A DNA stretch of 64,000 nucleotides, from positions 4,817,501-4,881,500 of the forward strand of contig NZ_CP130630.1 of NCBI RefSeq assembly GCF_030551255.1, in the 5' to 3' direction. Numbering within the stretch: the first letter of the stretch is position 1; each line of letters starts with the position of its first letter. The DNA is from Streptomyces sp. NL15-2K. Lineage in GTDB: Bacteria; Actinomycetota; Actinomycetes; Streptomycetales; Streptomycetaceae. This document shows positions 52,900 through 60,900 of this stretch, piece after piece. Under the pieces are notes generated by a model. It made no database searches. It was not told where the DNA came from and saw only the letters and a program-made list of their open reading frames with translations. Both the position numbers and the translations under genes were made by a program.

Positions 52900-54714
52900 A
52901 TGCCCGCTGAGACGACCCTGGACGCGCCGGAGCCGGCCGACTCCCCCGCCGTACCGGCCGAGGCGGTCACGCCGTTGATCCGCGGGGTCACCGTGCTGCG
53001 GCGGCTGACCGAGGCCGGAGGGACGCTGAGCGCGAGCGGGCTGGAACGCGCCACCGGCCTCGCCCGCTCCACGGTCGACCGGATCGCCTCCACGCTCGCG
53101 CGCATGGAATACGTCCGTCTCGACGGCCGGGACGTGGTCCTCGCGCCCCGTCTGATGGAACTGGGCAACGCCTACCTGGCCGCACTCCGCCTCCCCGCGC
53201 TGCTGGACGCGCGCGCGGACGCGCTCGCCGACGAACTCGACGAGTCGGTGTCGCTGGCGGTCGGCGACCGCGACGGCATCCGCTTCATCCACCAGGCCAC
53301 CCGCCGCCGCGCGATGTCCCTGAGCTTCCGCATCGGCGACCTGCTGCCGGCCGAACGCACCGCGCCGGGCCCGTTGTTCGCCACGGAGTGGACGCAGGAG
53401 GACTGGCGAGCGTGGCGGGCACGCCGGGCGGCGGACCCGGAGGACAGGGGCTTTCCCGCCGTTCCACCGCGCGAACACACCGAAAAGGACGAGGAGTTCG
53501 GGCAGCGGGCGGCACGGGCGCGGGAGGACGGCTGGGCGTTGGACGACCAGTTGATCGAACCGGGGCTGGTCGCGGTCTCCGTGCCCGTACGTGATCCACG
53601 CAGCGGCCGGATCGCCTGCGTGGCGAGCGTGGTGAGCCACACGAGCCGGCACACGGCGGCGGATCTGCGCGACACGCTGCTGCCCCGGCTGCGGGGGGCG
53701 GTGACGGACATGGAACGCGAGCTGCGCGAGGCGCCGGAGGCTGAGGCGGAGGCGGGGGCGGCGCCCTCGGGCTTGGCGGCCTGGACGGGGGCGTCGAAGC
53801 AGGAACTGGGCAGGGAGTTCATCGAGTCCCTCGCCCGTGGACTGACCGTGCTGACCGCCTTCGGGGAGGGCCGGGCGGAGCTGACGCTCACGGAGGTGGC
53901 GAAGGCGACGGGGCTGGCGCGGGCGACGGCGCGCAGGGCGTTGCTCACGTACGAGCATCTGGGACTGGTGGCGCCGAGCTCGCGGCGCACGTTCGTCCTC
54001 ACCCCCCGGGTGCTGTCCCTCGGCTTTCCACCCCTGTCCCGCACCTCACTCCCCCGGATCGCGGGCCCCCACCTGGCGGATCTCGCCGCCCGGGTGCAGG
54101 AGTCCGCGTCGCTGGCGGTACTGACCGCCTCGGGCGAGGAGGTCCAGGTCACGGCCCGGGCGGCTGCGCGCCGGGTGATGAGCGTGGACATCAGGGTCGG
54201 CACGCGGCTGCCGGCCGCCGCGACGTCCCTGGGGCGCGTGCTGTTGGCGGGCGCCGGGGAGACGGGTGCGTTGGAGGTGGGGGAAGTGCGGGCGCGTGGT
54301 GCGGACGGCCGGGACTCGGGTGCGCTGGAGGCGCGGGCGCGTGGTACGGACGGCCGGGATACGGGTGCGCTGGAGGCGCGGGCGCGTGGTACGGACGGCC
54401 GGGATACGGGTGCGCTGGAAGAGGCACGGGCGCACGGTGCGGACGCCCGGGACTCGGGTGCGCTGGGGGAGGCGCGGGCGCGCGGTTATGCCCTCGTCGA
54501 CGAGGAGTGGGAGGAGGGCCTGCGCTCGATCGCGGTCCCGGTCCGCGACCGTACGGGCAAGGTGGTGGCCGCCGCGAACGTGGCCCTGCACGCGGCCCGC
54601 CGCACGGCCGAGGAGTGCGTCCTGGACGTCCTGCCCGAGCTGACGGCGACGGCCGCCCGGATCGAGGCGGACCTGGGGGTGGCGGGGCGGTTCACGCGGG
54701 TGCCGCTGGTCTGA
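52900..54714 (+). CDS. tandem IclR regulator (two IclR units in one chain)
   Basis: A 604-residue protein made of two IclR proteins. Unit 1: HTH at GTLSASGLERATGLARSTVDRI and effector domain to about residue 275. Unit 2: FIESLARGLTVLTAFGEGRAELTLTEVAKATGLARATARRAL, with effector domain ending LRSIAVPVRDRTGKVVAAANVALHA. The two-unit form is known in actinobacteria near aromatic catabolism. Inside the second effector domain a 15-residue unit (ARARGTDGRDTGALE) is repeated four times. ATG 52900 follows GGAGATCCG. Confidence 0.9.
   Translation: MPAETTLDAPEPADSPAVPAEAVTPLIRGVTVLRRLTEAGGTLSASGLERATGLARSTVDRIASTLARMEYVRLDGRDVVLAPRLMELGNAYLAALRLPALLDARADALADELDESVSLAVGDRDGIRFIHQATRRRAMSLSFRIGDLLPAERTAPGPLFATEWTQEDWRAWRARRAADPEDRGFPAVPPREHTEKDEEFGQRAARAREDGWALDDQLIEPGLVAVSVPVRDPRSGRIACVASVVSHTSRHTAADLRDTLLPRLRGAVTDMERELREAPEAEAEAGAAPSGLAAWTGASKQELGREFIESLARGLTVLTAFGEGRAELTLTEVAKATGLARATARRALLTYEHLGLVAPSSRRTFVLTPRVLSLGFPPLSRTSLPRIAGPHLADLAARVQESASLAVLTASGEEVQVTARAAARRVMSVDIRVGTRLPAAATSLGRVLLAGAGETGALEVGEVRARGADGRDSGALEARARGTDGRDTGALEARARGTDGRDTGALEEARAHGADARDSGALGEARARGYALVDEEWEEGLRSIAVPVRDRTGKVVAAANVALHAARRTAEECVLDVLPELTATAARIEADLGVAGRFTRVPLV
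54286..54468 (+). repeat. four 45-48 bp in-frame repeats inside the IclR gene
   Basis: Units 54286-54330, 54331-54375, 54376-54420 and 54421-54468 encode near-identical 15-16 residue segments. The middle two differ by one base, so copying is recent. Frame is kept. Confidence 0.9.
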
Positions 54715-54879
54715 GCGGGGGCTGCGGGAGGCGGCCGGCCCTTCCGCCACCAACTCGACTTCGCCTACACCTCCCTCGAGCCGATCTTCGAGGAGAACCT
54801 GCGGGAGCTGTGTGCCCTGCACAATCTGGACTACGAGCCGCCACAGCCGCCGTCGACACCGATCCCGCCCCCTCCGTGA
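54715..54879 (+). pseudogene. orphan gene tail before tRNA-Arg
   Basis: After the IclR stop the same frame stays open for 54 codons and reads RPFRHQLDFAYTSLEPIFEE then NLRELCALHNLDYEPPQPPS to a TGA at 54877. The residue mix is that of a real globular C-terminus with a proline tail, but there is no start. It is probably what is left of a gene deleted when the IclR region was joined here. Family not recognised. Confidence 0.45.
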
Positions 54880-54938
54880 TCCACCAACCGCTACACTGTC
54901 GACGGTGACACGGGTGCCAGCGCGCCCTTGTCGGCTTC

Positions 54939-55011
54939 GCCTTCGTAGCTCAGGGGATAGAGCACCGCTCTCCTAAAGCGGGTGTCGCAGGTTCGAATCC
55001 TGCCGGGGGCA
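54939..55011 (+). tRNA. tRNA-Arg (anticodon CCT)
   Basis: A 73-nt cloverleaf. Acceptor stem GCCTTCG/CGGGGGC has two G-T pairs; anticodon stem CCGCT/AGCGG closes CTCCTAA, giving CCT for codon AGG; T arm GCAGGTTCGAATCCTGC. Discriminator A, CCA not encoded. Next to a tyrosine-integrase remnant, so its 3' end is the probable attachment site of an integrative element. Confidence 0.95.
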
Positions 55012-55058
55012 CAACGCATTGCCGCTCTGACCTGGAGTTTCTCCCCCAGGGAGGGCTC

Positions 55059-55700
55059 CTACTCGGCCTCGGACTCCTCGTCCGGGGCCGTTTGCGTGAG
55101 CGGTGCGTGAGCGGACGGAGAGCTGATCTCCGGAATTCCTCCCAACTGATCAGCATCATCCGGCACGAACTCCGGGCCGGGATGCTGCACGCCGTCGGGC
55201 TCGGGCTCCGCTTCGGGAGCGGCGTTCTCAGAGGTGGCGCGGGCGCGCGGTACGAGCCGGGCTGCGGCCTCTGCGATCGCCGAGTCCGCTTCGGGGAGCA
55301 GGCTCGTGTACGTGTCGGCCGTGATGGTGATCGAGGAGTGGCCGAGCATCTCCTGGATGTCCTTCAAGTCGGCCCCGGCCGCGTGGGCGAGGGTCGCGGC
55401 ACCGTGGCGGAGGTCGTGAGGCCGAACCAGCGGGAGACCGATCTCCTCGTACAGCTCGATGAACCGCCGGGTGACGTTGGCGGGGTGGAGCATCTCGCCG
55501 TTCTCCTTGGTGAGGACTCGGCCGGTCTCCACCCAGGCGTTCTCCCACTCCTTACGGCCCTTGTCCTGCTGGGCTCGGTGTCGCCTGAGGGCCTGGACCG
55601 TGTCGGAGTCGAGCGCGATGGTCCGCGCGCCGGCGTCGGTCTTGGGGTCGTCTTCGTACACCTCCCAGCCGTCCACGACGAGTTGCTTGGCGACAGTGAT
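55059..55700 (-). pseudogene. tyrosine integrase, C-terminal half only
   Basis: Reads VVDGWEVYEDDPKTDAGART to the end. The catalytic motifs RPHDLRHGAATLAHAAGAD (His-x-x-Arg), EMLGHSSITITADTYTSLL (His and the nucleophile Tyr) are intact, but the N-terminal DNA-binding part and the first catalytic Arg are missing; a TGA lies three codons before GLITVAKQL. The break coincides with a transposase scrap. It faces tRNA-Arg 47 bp away, as integrases of actinomycete integrative elements do. Cannot be active. Confidence 0.85.
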
Positions 55701-55900
55701 GAGACCGGTTCACGGCCGTCCTCGCATACGCCGACGGACAACCAGTCGGCTACGCCTTTCCCCCCAGGCCGCTTGAACGTGTCGTCCACCGAGATCACCA
55801 GCGGCGCTTCCTCGGCGATCAGTAGGCGCACCATGGGGGCCAGAGGGCGGACAGGCAGCGGTGGGCGTGGTGCTCGGCGGCCGCCGGTCGGCGGCGAAGC
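55700..55900 (-). pseudogene. DDE transposase scrap
   Basis: On the minus strand, two frames joined by a shift near 55834 read AEHHAHRCLSALWPP and then MVRLLIAEEAPLVISVDDTF...KRPGGKGV, resembling the catalytic Asp region (IDDT followed by basic residues) of IS4/IS701-like transposases. About 65 codons remain. It replaces the N-terminal half of the integrase. Confidence 0.45.
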
Positions 55901-55904
55901 CCCC

Positions 55905-56172
55905 CGTTACCTTTTTCGTGGCCCCGCAATGGGGCGCCTGGCCCCCGGGTCCGGTATGGCTGTGTGCCCCCTGTCGTACGGATGACCTGGGGGGTGTTGC
56001 CGCCGGGCTTCGGGGCACCGCTTGACCGCTGATGAGGGGCCTGACGACCGCCTGGTCCGGCGCAATGCCGGGCCGTTTCACTGGTGGCATGTCTGCGTAA
56101 CGTGGTTGCCGGCGTGTGGTGCCGCAGGGACGGCCGGGAGTTGAGGAGACGAGTGGCGAGGGGCACGCGTAC
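55905..56172 (+). ncRNA. candidate bridge RNA region of the IS110 element
   Basis: The stretch upstream of the transposase is without plausible genes and has several hairpins: GCCCC-GCAAT-GGGGC at 55921-55935 and CCGGC-GCAAT-GCCGG at 56057-56071, which share the same loop, plus GC-rich stems between them. In IS110-group elements this 5' region encodes the guide-like bridge RNA that pairs with target and donor DNA. Assignment rests on position and structure only. Confidence 0.5.
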
Positions 56173-57396
56173 ATGGTCGACACGACCGCGATAGATCTTT
56201 TCCTCGGCCTGGACCTGGGCAAGGAGTTCCACCACGCCCACGGCCGGACCGAAGACGGCAGAACCGTGCACGACAAGCGGCTGCCCAACACCGAGCCGAA
56301 ACTGCTGGAGCTGTTCACCAGGCTGGTGGCGAAGTTCGGCACTGTCCTGGTGATCGTGGACCAGGTCGCCAACATCGGCGCGCTGCCGCTGACGGTGGCC
56401 CGCGCGGCCGGCTGCCGGGTGGCCTACCTGCCCGGGCTGTCGATGCGGCGGGCCGCCGACCTGCACCCGGGCGAGGCCAAGACCGACGCCCGCGACGCGT
56501 TCGTGATCGCCGAGACCGCCCGCACCATGCCGCACACCCTGCGCGCGGTGGACCGCGACGACGAGGTGCTGGCCGAGCTGACCATGCTCACCGGCTACGA
56601 CAACGACCTGGCCGGCGAGGTCAACCGCGCCACCAACCGGCTGCGCGGCCTGCTCTCTCAGATCCACCCCTCTCTCGAGCGTGTGCTCGGCCCGCGCCTG
56701 GCCTACCCCTATATCCAGGCGCTCCTCCAACGGCACGGCTCCCCGGCGAGACTGAGGAAACTGGGCCGGGCCCGCTGCGAGGCCCTGCTCAAGGTGCACG
56801 GTTCGCGCAAGGCCCACCACCTGACCGCAGAGATCTTCGACGCGCTCGCCGAGCAGACCCTTGTCGTGCCGGGCACCGAGGCATCCGCGCTGATCGTGCC
56901 GGGACTCGCCGCCCAGCTCGCCGCCGCCCACACCCAGCGCCGCCAGGCCGAGCAGGAGATCGCCGCCCTGCTGGAGGCCCTCCCTCTTTTCCACCTCCTG
57001 ACCTCCCTGCCCGGCCTGGGCGTCAGGACCACAGCGGCCGTGATCGTCGCGATCGGCGACGGCACCGGCTTCCCCACCGCCGGACACCTCGCCTCCTACG
57101 CCGGACTCGCCCCCGCCACGAAGTCCTCGGGCACCTCCATCCGCGGCGAGCACGCACCCCACCGCGGCAACCGGCTCCTCAAACGCGCCCTGTTCCAGGC
57201 CGCGTTCGCCGCGATCGGCTGCAAAGCCGACCCGTCCTCCCGGATCTACTACGACCGGCAACGCGCACGCGGCAAGACCCACACCCAGGCGATCCTCCGC
57301 CTGGCCCGCCAGCGCGTGAACGTCATCCACGCCATGATCCGCACCGGGGCCCTCTACGAAGCACGCACCCCGAACGACGTCGACCTCGCCGCCTGA
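56173..57396 (+). CDS. IS110-family transposase (DEDD recombinase)
   Basis: A 407-residue recombinase. The N-terminal RuvC-like DEDD domain has LFLGLDLGKEFHHAHG (first Asp), VLVIVDQVANIG and GEAKTDARDAFVIAETART (later acidic residues). The C-terminal transposase_20 domain has SLPGLGVRTTAAVIVAIGD, FPTAGHLASYAGLAPATKSSG and RGNRLLKRALFQAAF, including the conserved Ser. Full length, no frameshift. ATG 56173 (MVDTTAIDLF) is chosen over the longer frame. Likely active or recently so. Confidence 0.93.
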   Translation: MVDTTAIDLFLGLDLGKEFHHAHGRTEDGRTVHDKRLPNTEPKLLELFTRLVAKFGTVLVIVDQVANIGALPLTVARAAGCRVAYLPGLSMRRAADLHPGEAKTDARDAFVIAETARTMPHTLRAVDRDDEVLAELTMLTGYDNDLAGEVNRATNRLRGLLSQIHPSLERVLGPRLAYPYIQALLQRHGSPARLRKLGRARCEALLKVHGSRKAHHLTAEIFDALAEQTLVVPGTEASALIVPGLAAQLAAAHTQRRQAEQEIAALLEALPLFHLLTSLPGLGVRTTAAVIVAIGDGTGFPTAGHLASYAGLAPATKSSGTSIRGEHAPHRGNRLLKRALFQAAFAAIGCKADPSSRIYYDRQRARGKTHTQAILRLARQRVNVIHAMIRTGALYEARTPNDVDLAA

Positions 57397-57599
57397 CGAC
57401 TCCACCGCCCCTACCCTCCAAGCCCCATCACGCCCGCGCACCGGCACGGCCACTCCGGCCCTGCCGGCCACCGGGATGCCCATCAGCCACCCGATCCGCC
57501 AGGAACATCCCGCTTCGCGGGACGTTCCCGAAAACCACGATCAACCCCTACAAGCCGACCCCCCGGGGTTGACGAAACAGATAGGGGCACCCCCCCCCG

Positions 57600-58059
57600 C
57601 CCGGCTCGTAGAGCACCGCCGAGGCCGACAGCCGGACGGTAAGGGTTGCGCGGTCGGGCAGATACCGCAGCGCCCGCCCGTGGCAGGCGACGTCGGCGAC
57701 CACGTGCACACGACAGCGCACCAGCCCGACGCCGGCCGAGAAGTACACCGAGCGCCCGGCCGTGGCCCTGAAGGAGATCGGCGTCCGGCCAACCTGGCGC
57801 AAGACCGGCACCGCCCGCTGCGGGACAGAGCCAAGGCCCAGCAGGTCGGCGCTCCAGCTCGCCCTGGAGAAGAAGGCGTGAGCGCCGTGGTGGGACCAGC
57901 ACCGCTCACTTCCCGCGCCCAACAGCATGCCGGTGACAGCGCCCGGCCGGTCTGCGCGATCAGCCCGGCGACCAGGGCAGCGAAGGGGCAGGAGAAACGG
58001 CCGCGCAGCGATTCCAAGGCGGCGAGCAGCCGGGCGGATCCGATCGGATCGGGAAGCAT
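57600..58059 (-). pseudogene. degraded IS701/IS4-like transposase
   Basis: Starts MLPDPIGSARLLAALESLRG, continues CPFAALVAGLIAQTGR, then shifts frame to VTGMLLGAGSERCWSHHGAH and AFFSRASWSADLLGL, both typical of the N-terminal part of such transposases. A large middle section with the catalytic acids is deleted, and HVVADVACHGRALRYLPDRA is a relic of the C-terminal part. Non-functional. Confidence 0.7.
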
Positions 58060-58582
58060 CGGTGGGCCCCTCTATGAGGCGGCGAACGGCACCGCCGATG
58101 CTTCTCTCGTGTCCGCCGCACCGTGGAGACACAGACCCTTTACCGCTCGCGTGGGCGACTGGCTGACGAATAGTCAGGACGTCGGAGTTGAGATCTTCAA
58201 CTTCCGTACGATTAGGCACACTTGCACCCAATCGGCCGACCGGAAGGGTCTCGCATCCTGAGAAGATCCTCAGAATCTCTTGCTAGCTACACGATCATTC
58301 ATCCAGTCTGATCTTTGATGGGGGGCGGCAACCGCTTTAGCGGTGACCATCCCCCACCATTACGGGGCAACGGCGCGCTCTGCACAGCGGGGCGCAGCGG
58401 GGGGAATCGGAAACTACGACACTTCTCACTTGTCGTTCCACGAGAACGTTGTCACGGAACGGGGTCGTCCAGCGAGCCGCCGACAGGGCGGCGTGACAGC
58501 CAAAGAGCCAGCCACACTGCGCTCTCGCGCGCACGGACTGCCGACGCCCCATTGCCACTTGAAGCTGAGGGACTTTCAGGTA
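58060..58582. other. non-coding region upstream of the argG-type operon
   Basis: About 520 bp without a convincing gene. It has an inverted repeat CTGAG/CTCAG at 58258-58273, a hairpin ACCGC-TTTA-GCGGT at 58331-58344 and AT-rich stretches (58200-58320) that could hold the operon promoter. From 58343 a frame stays open into the synthase gene for 80 codons but does not resemble the enzyme family. Confidence 0.5.
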
Positions 58583-59803
58583 ATGACCAAGCCGCGCAAA
58601 ATCGTCCTGGCCTTTTCAGGGGGACTCGACACGTCAGTCATTCTGAAGTGGCTGCAGATCGAGTACGACGCAGAAATCGTCACGTTCACCGCCGATCTCG
58701 GCCAGGGCGAGGAACTGGAAGCCGCCAGGCAACGGGCCCTGGCACTGGGCGTGAAGCCCGAAAACATCTTCATCGAAGACCTTCGGCACGAACTGGTGTC
58801 CGAGTATGCCTTCCCGATGTATCGCGCGAACGCTGCATACGAGGGCAATTACCTGATGGGGACGCCCATAGCCAGACCGCTGGTGGCCAAGCGGCAGATC
58901 GAGATCGCGCGCCAGGTGGGCGCCGACGCGGTCGCCCACGGCGCGACGGGCAAGGGCAACGACCAGTTGCGCTTCGAGCTGGCCTACTACGCCCTCGCAC
59001 CGGACATCCAGGTGATCGCGCCCTGGCGGGAATGGGACATGGCCGGCCGTGCTCAGCTGATCGAGTTCGCTGACCTGCACGGCATCCAGGTCGCCAAGGA
59101 CAAGCGCGGTGGGGCCCCCTACTCGGCCGACTCCAACATGCTGCACATCTCCTGCGAGGGCAAAGAGCTCGAAGACCCCTGGGTCACACCGGAGGACGAG
59201 GCCTGGGTCCGGACCAAGTCGCCGGAAGAAGCCCCCGACAGGCCGACCACCATCGAGATCGAGTTCTCGAAGGGCGACCCCGTCGCGATCGACGGTGAGA
59301 CACTCGACCCGGTGTCCCTGCTGGACCGCCTGAACGAACTCGGTGCGGAGAACGGCATCGGCAGGATCGACATCGTCGACACCCGGTACGTCGGGATGAA
59401 GTGCCGTGGCCTGTTCGAGACTCCCGGCGGGACCATCTGGCTGCAGGCGCACCGTGCCATCGAATCCATCACGCTCGACCGCGGGGAAGCCCACCTCAAG
59501 GACGAGCTGATGCCGCGTTATGCGGAACTCATCTACAACGGTTACTGGTTCACCCCGGAGCGGGAAATGCTCCAGGCTCTCGTCGACAAGAGCCAGGAGC
59601 GCGTCACCGGAACCGTACGCCTCAAGCTCTACAAGGGGAACGTCATCGTCGAGGGCCGCAAGAGCCCGAAATCCCTCTACAGCCAGGATCTGGTCACCTT
59701 CGAGGAGGGCGGCGGATACCAGCAGCGGGATGCGACCGGGTTCATTCGCATCAACTCTCTGCGGCTGCGCCAGTTGGGACACGTGCGCAAGAGTGGGTCG
59801 TAG
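58583..59803 (+). CDS. argG: argininosuccinate synthase
   Basis: A 406-residue ATP-dependent ligase joining aspartate to a ureido compound (citrulline in arginine synthesis). The PP-loop is [16 protein letters not shown], the family signature is [14 protein letters not shown], and APWREWDM and [17 protein letters not shown] are present, so catalytic parts look normal. ATG 58583 is preceded only by weak TCAGG. It starts an operon with a transcarbamylase and a lyase homologue, but the cluster is beside mobile-element debris and contains non-arginine genes, so it is likely a pathway-specific copy. Confidence 0.92.
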   Translation: MTKPRKIVLAFSGGLDTSVILKWLQIEYDAEIVTFTADLGQGEELEAARQRALALGVKPENIFIEDLRHELVSEYAFPMYRANAAYEGNYLMGTPIARPLVAKRQIEIARQVGADAVAHGATGKGNDQLRFELAYYALAPDIQVIAPWREWDMAGRAQLIEFADLHGIQVAKDKRGGAPYSADSNMLHISCEGKELEDPWVTPEDEAWVRTKSPEEAPDRPTTIEIEFSKGDPVAIDGETLDPVSLLDRLNELGAENGIGRIDIVDTRYVGMKCRGLFETPGGTIWLQAHRAIESITLDRGEAHLKDELMPRYAELIYNGYWFTPEREMLQALVDKSQERVTGTVRLKLYKGNVIVEGRKSPKSLYSQDLVTFEEGGGYQQRDATGFIRINSLRLRQLGHVRKSGS

Positions 59804-59874
59804 ACCGACATTCACGCGCACCGCACCCGGCGTAGACATCCTCCGGACGGATTCACGTCCCAGGCGAGAGAAAT

Positions 59875-60900
59875 ATGTGCATGACTCACAAGCAGTTGCT
59901 GACGATCGACGATCTCACCACATCCGATGTGCTGGACATCATTGAGGTCGCCGACCTCCTGGAAAAGCACCGCAGGCGCTTCGGCTATCTTCCCGCCCTG
60001 TTGCGCGGGAAATGCCTCGGCATGATCTTCGACGAGACATCGCTGCGCACGCGTACCGCATTCGAACGGGCCATAGGAGATCTGGGCGGCCAGGCGATCC
60101 ACTACAACGGCGCGGAAGCCCGCGTCGGACGCCACGCGGCGAAAACCGAGCACCTGCCCGACTTCGTGAAAGTGGCGGGCGGATTCAACGATGTGCTGCT
60201 GAGCCGCATCTACGACTTCGCCACCCAGGAACAGATCTGTGCGCTGTCCCCGGTTCCGTTCATCAACGGCATGTGCGACGAGCACCACCCCACGCAGGCC
60301 CTCTGCGACTTCCTCACCATCAAGCGACAGTTCGGCGCCGTGGAGGGAATCAACATCGCCTTCGTCGGCGACGGGACGAACATCGCCCTCTCGCTCGCAC
60401 AGACCGCCGCCAAGGTTGGCGCACGCTTCACCTGTGCGACGCCGGAGAAGTTCGCGCTGCCGGCGGACCAGACCGCGCATCTGGCCGGATTCACCGCCAC
60501 CACCGACGCGGAGGCCGCCGTCAAGGACGCTCACGTGGTCGTCGCCGACGCCTGGATCCCGATGAACAAGGCCCTCGAGGCCGAGCTGCGCCGTGAGGTC
60601 CTGGCTCCCTACCGCGTCACGCCCGCCCTCATGACACAGGCCCGCACGGACGCGGTCTTCCTTCACAACCTTCCCGCCTACCGGGGCGACGAGGTCGTGC
60701 CCGAGGTCATCGACGGACCGCAGTCGGTGATCTACGACGAGGCCGTCGCTCGGCTGCACATCGCCCGGGCCCTGCTGCTGTACTGCCTGCGGCCCGACTG
60801 GGCGGACCTGGTGGCCGCCGCGAACGCCGGAACGACCGAGGCGTTCGACCGCCACCTGGACGAGATCGCGGCACGCTCGGCCTCCCGGAGCCTGTCGTGA
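59875..60900 (+). CDS. ornithine carbamoyltransferase-like enzyme with altered substrate site
   Basis: A 341-residue transcarbamylase. Carbamoyl-phosphate residues are kept: SLRTR (56-60) and HPTQ (138-141). The parts that hold ornithine are changed: SMG of true enzymes is PMN (229-231, in DAWIPMN) and HCLP is HNLP (264-267). So it very likely carbamoylates another amine. ATG 59875 has GAGAG before it; ATG 59881 is possible. It follows the synthase after 71 bp and overlaps the lyase gene by 4 bp (GTGA). Confidence 0.9.
   Translation: MCMTHKQLLTIDDLTTSDVLDIIEVADLLEKHRRRFGYLPALLRGKCLGMIFDETSLRTRTAFERAIGDLGGQAIHYNGAEARVGRHAAKTEHLPDFVKVAGGFNDVLLSRIYDFATQEQICALSPVPFINGMCDEHHPTQALCDFLTIKRQFGAVEGINIAFVGDGTNIALSLAQTAAKVGARFTCATPEKFALPADQTAHLAGFTATTDAEAAVKDAHVVVADAWIPMNKALEAELRREVLAPYRVTPALMTQARTDAVFLHNLPAYRGDEVVPEVIDGPQSVIYDEAVARLHIARALLLYCLRPDWADLVAAANAGTTEAFDRHLDEIAARSASRSLS

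Larger units (their letters stand above)
55905..57590 (+). mobile_element. IS110-family insertion sequence (ends approximate)
   Basis: An intact transposase gene with about 265 bp of non-coding DNA upstream and 90-190 bp downstream, set between broken transposase genes on the other strand. IS110 elements lack terminal inverted repeats, and no exact ends can be read; the borders given are where flanking gene scraps stop. A hairpin at 57503-57527 (GAACATCCCGC stem) lies near the right end. Confidence 0.7.

Noticed and set aside
55819..57483. Long minus-strand frame over the IS110 transposase
   Set aside because: It is the antisense of a well-conserved transposase and lacks its own motifs.
54997..58582. 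Second attachment-site copy of the tRNA-Arg 3' end
   Set aside because: I looked for GGTTCGAATCCTGC to the right of the tRNA up to the operon and did not see it; the other end may be outside the window or lost.
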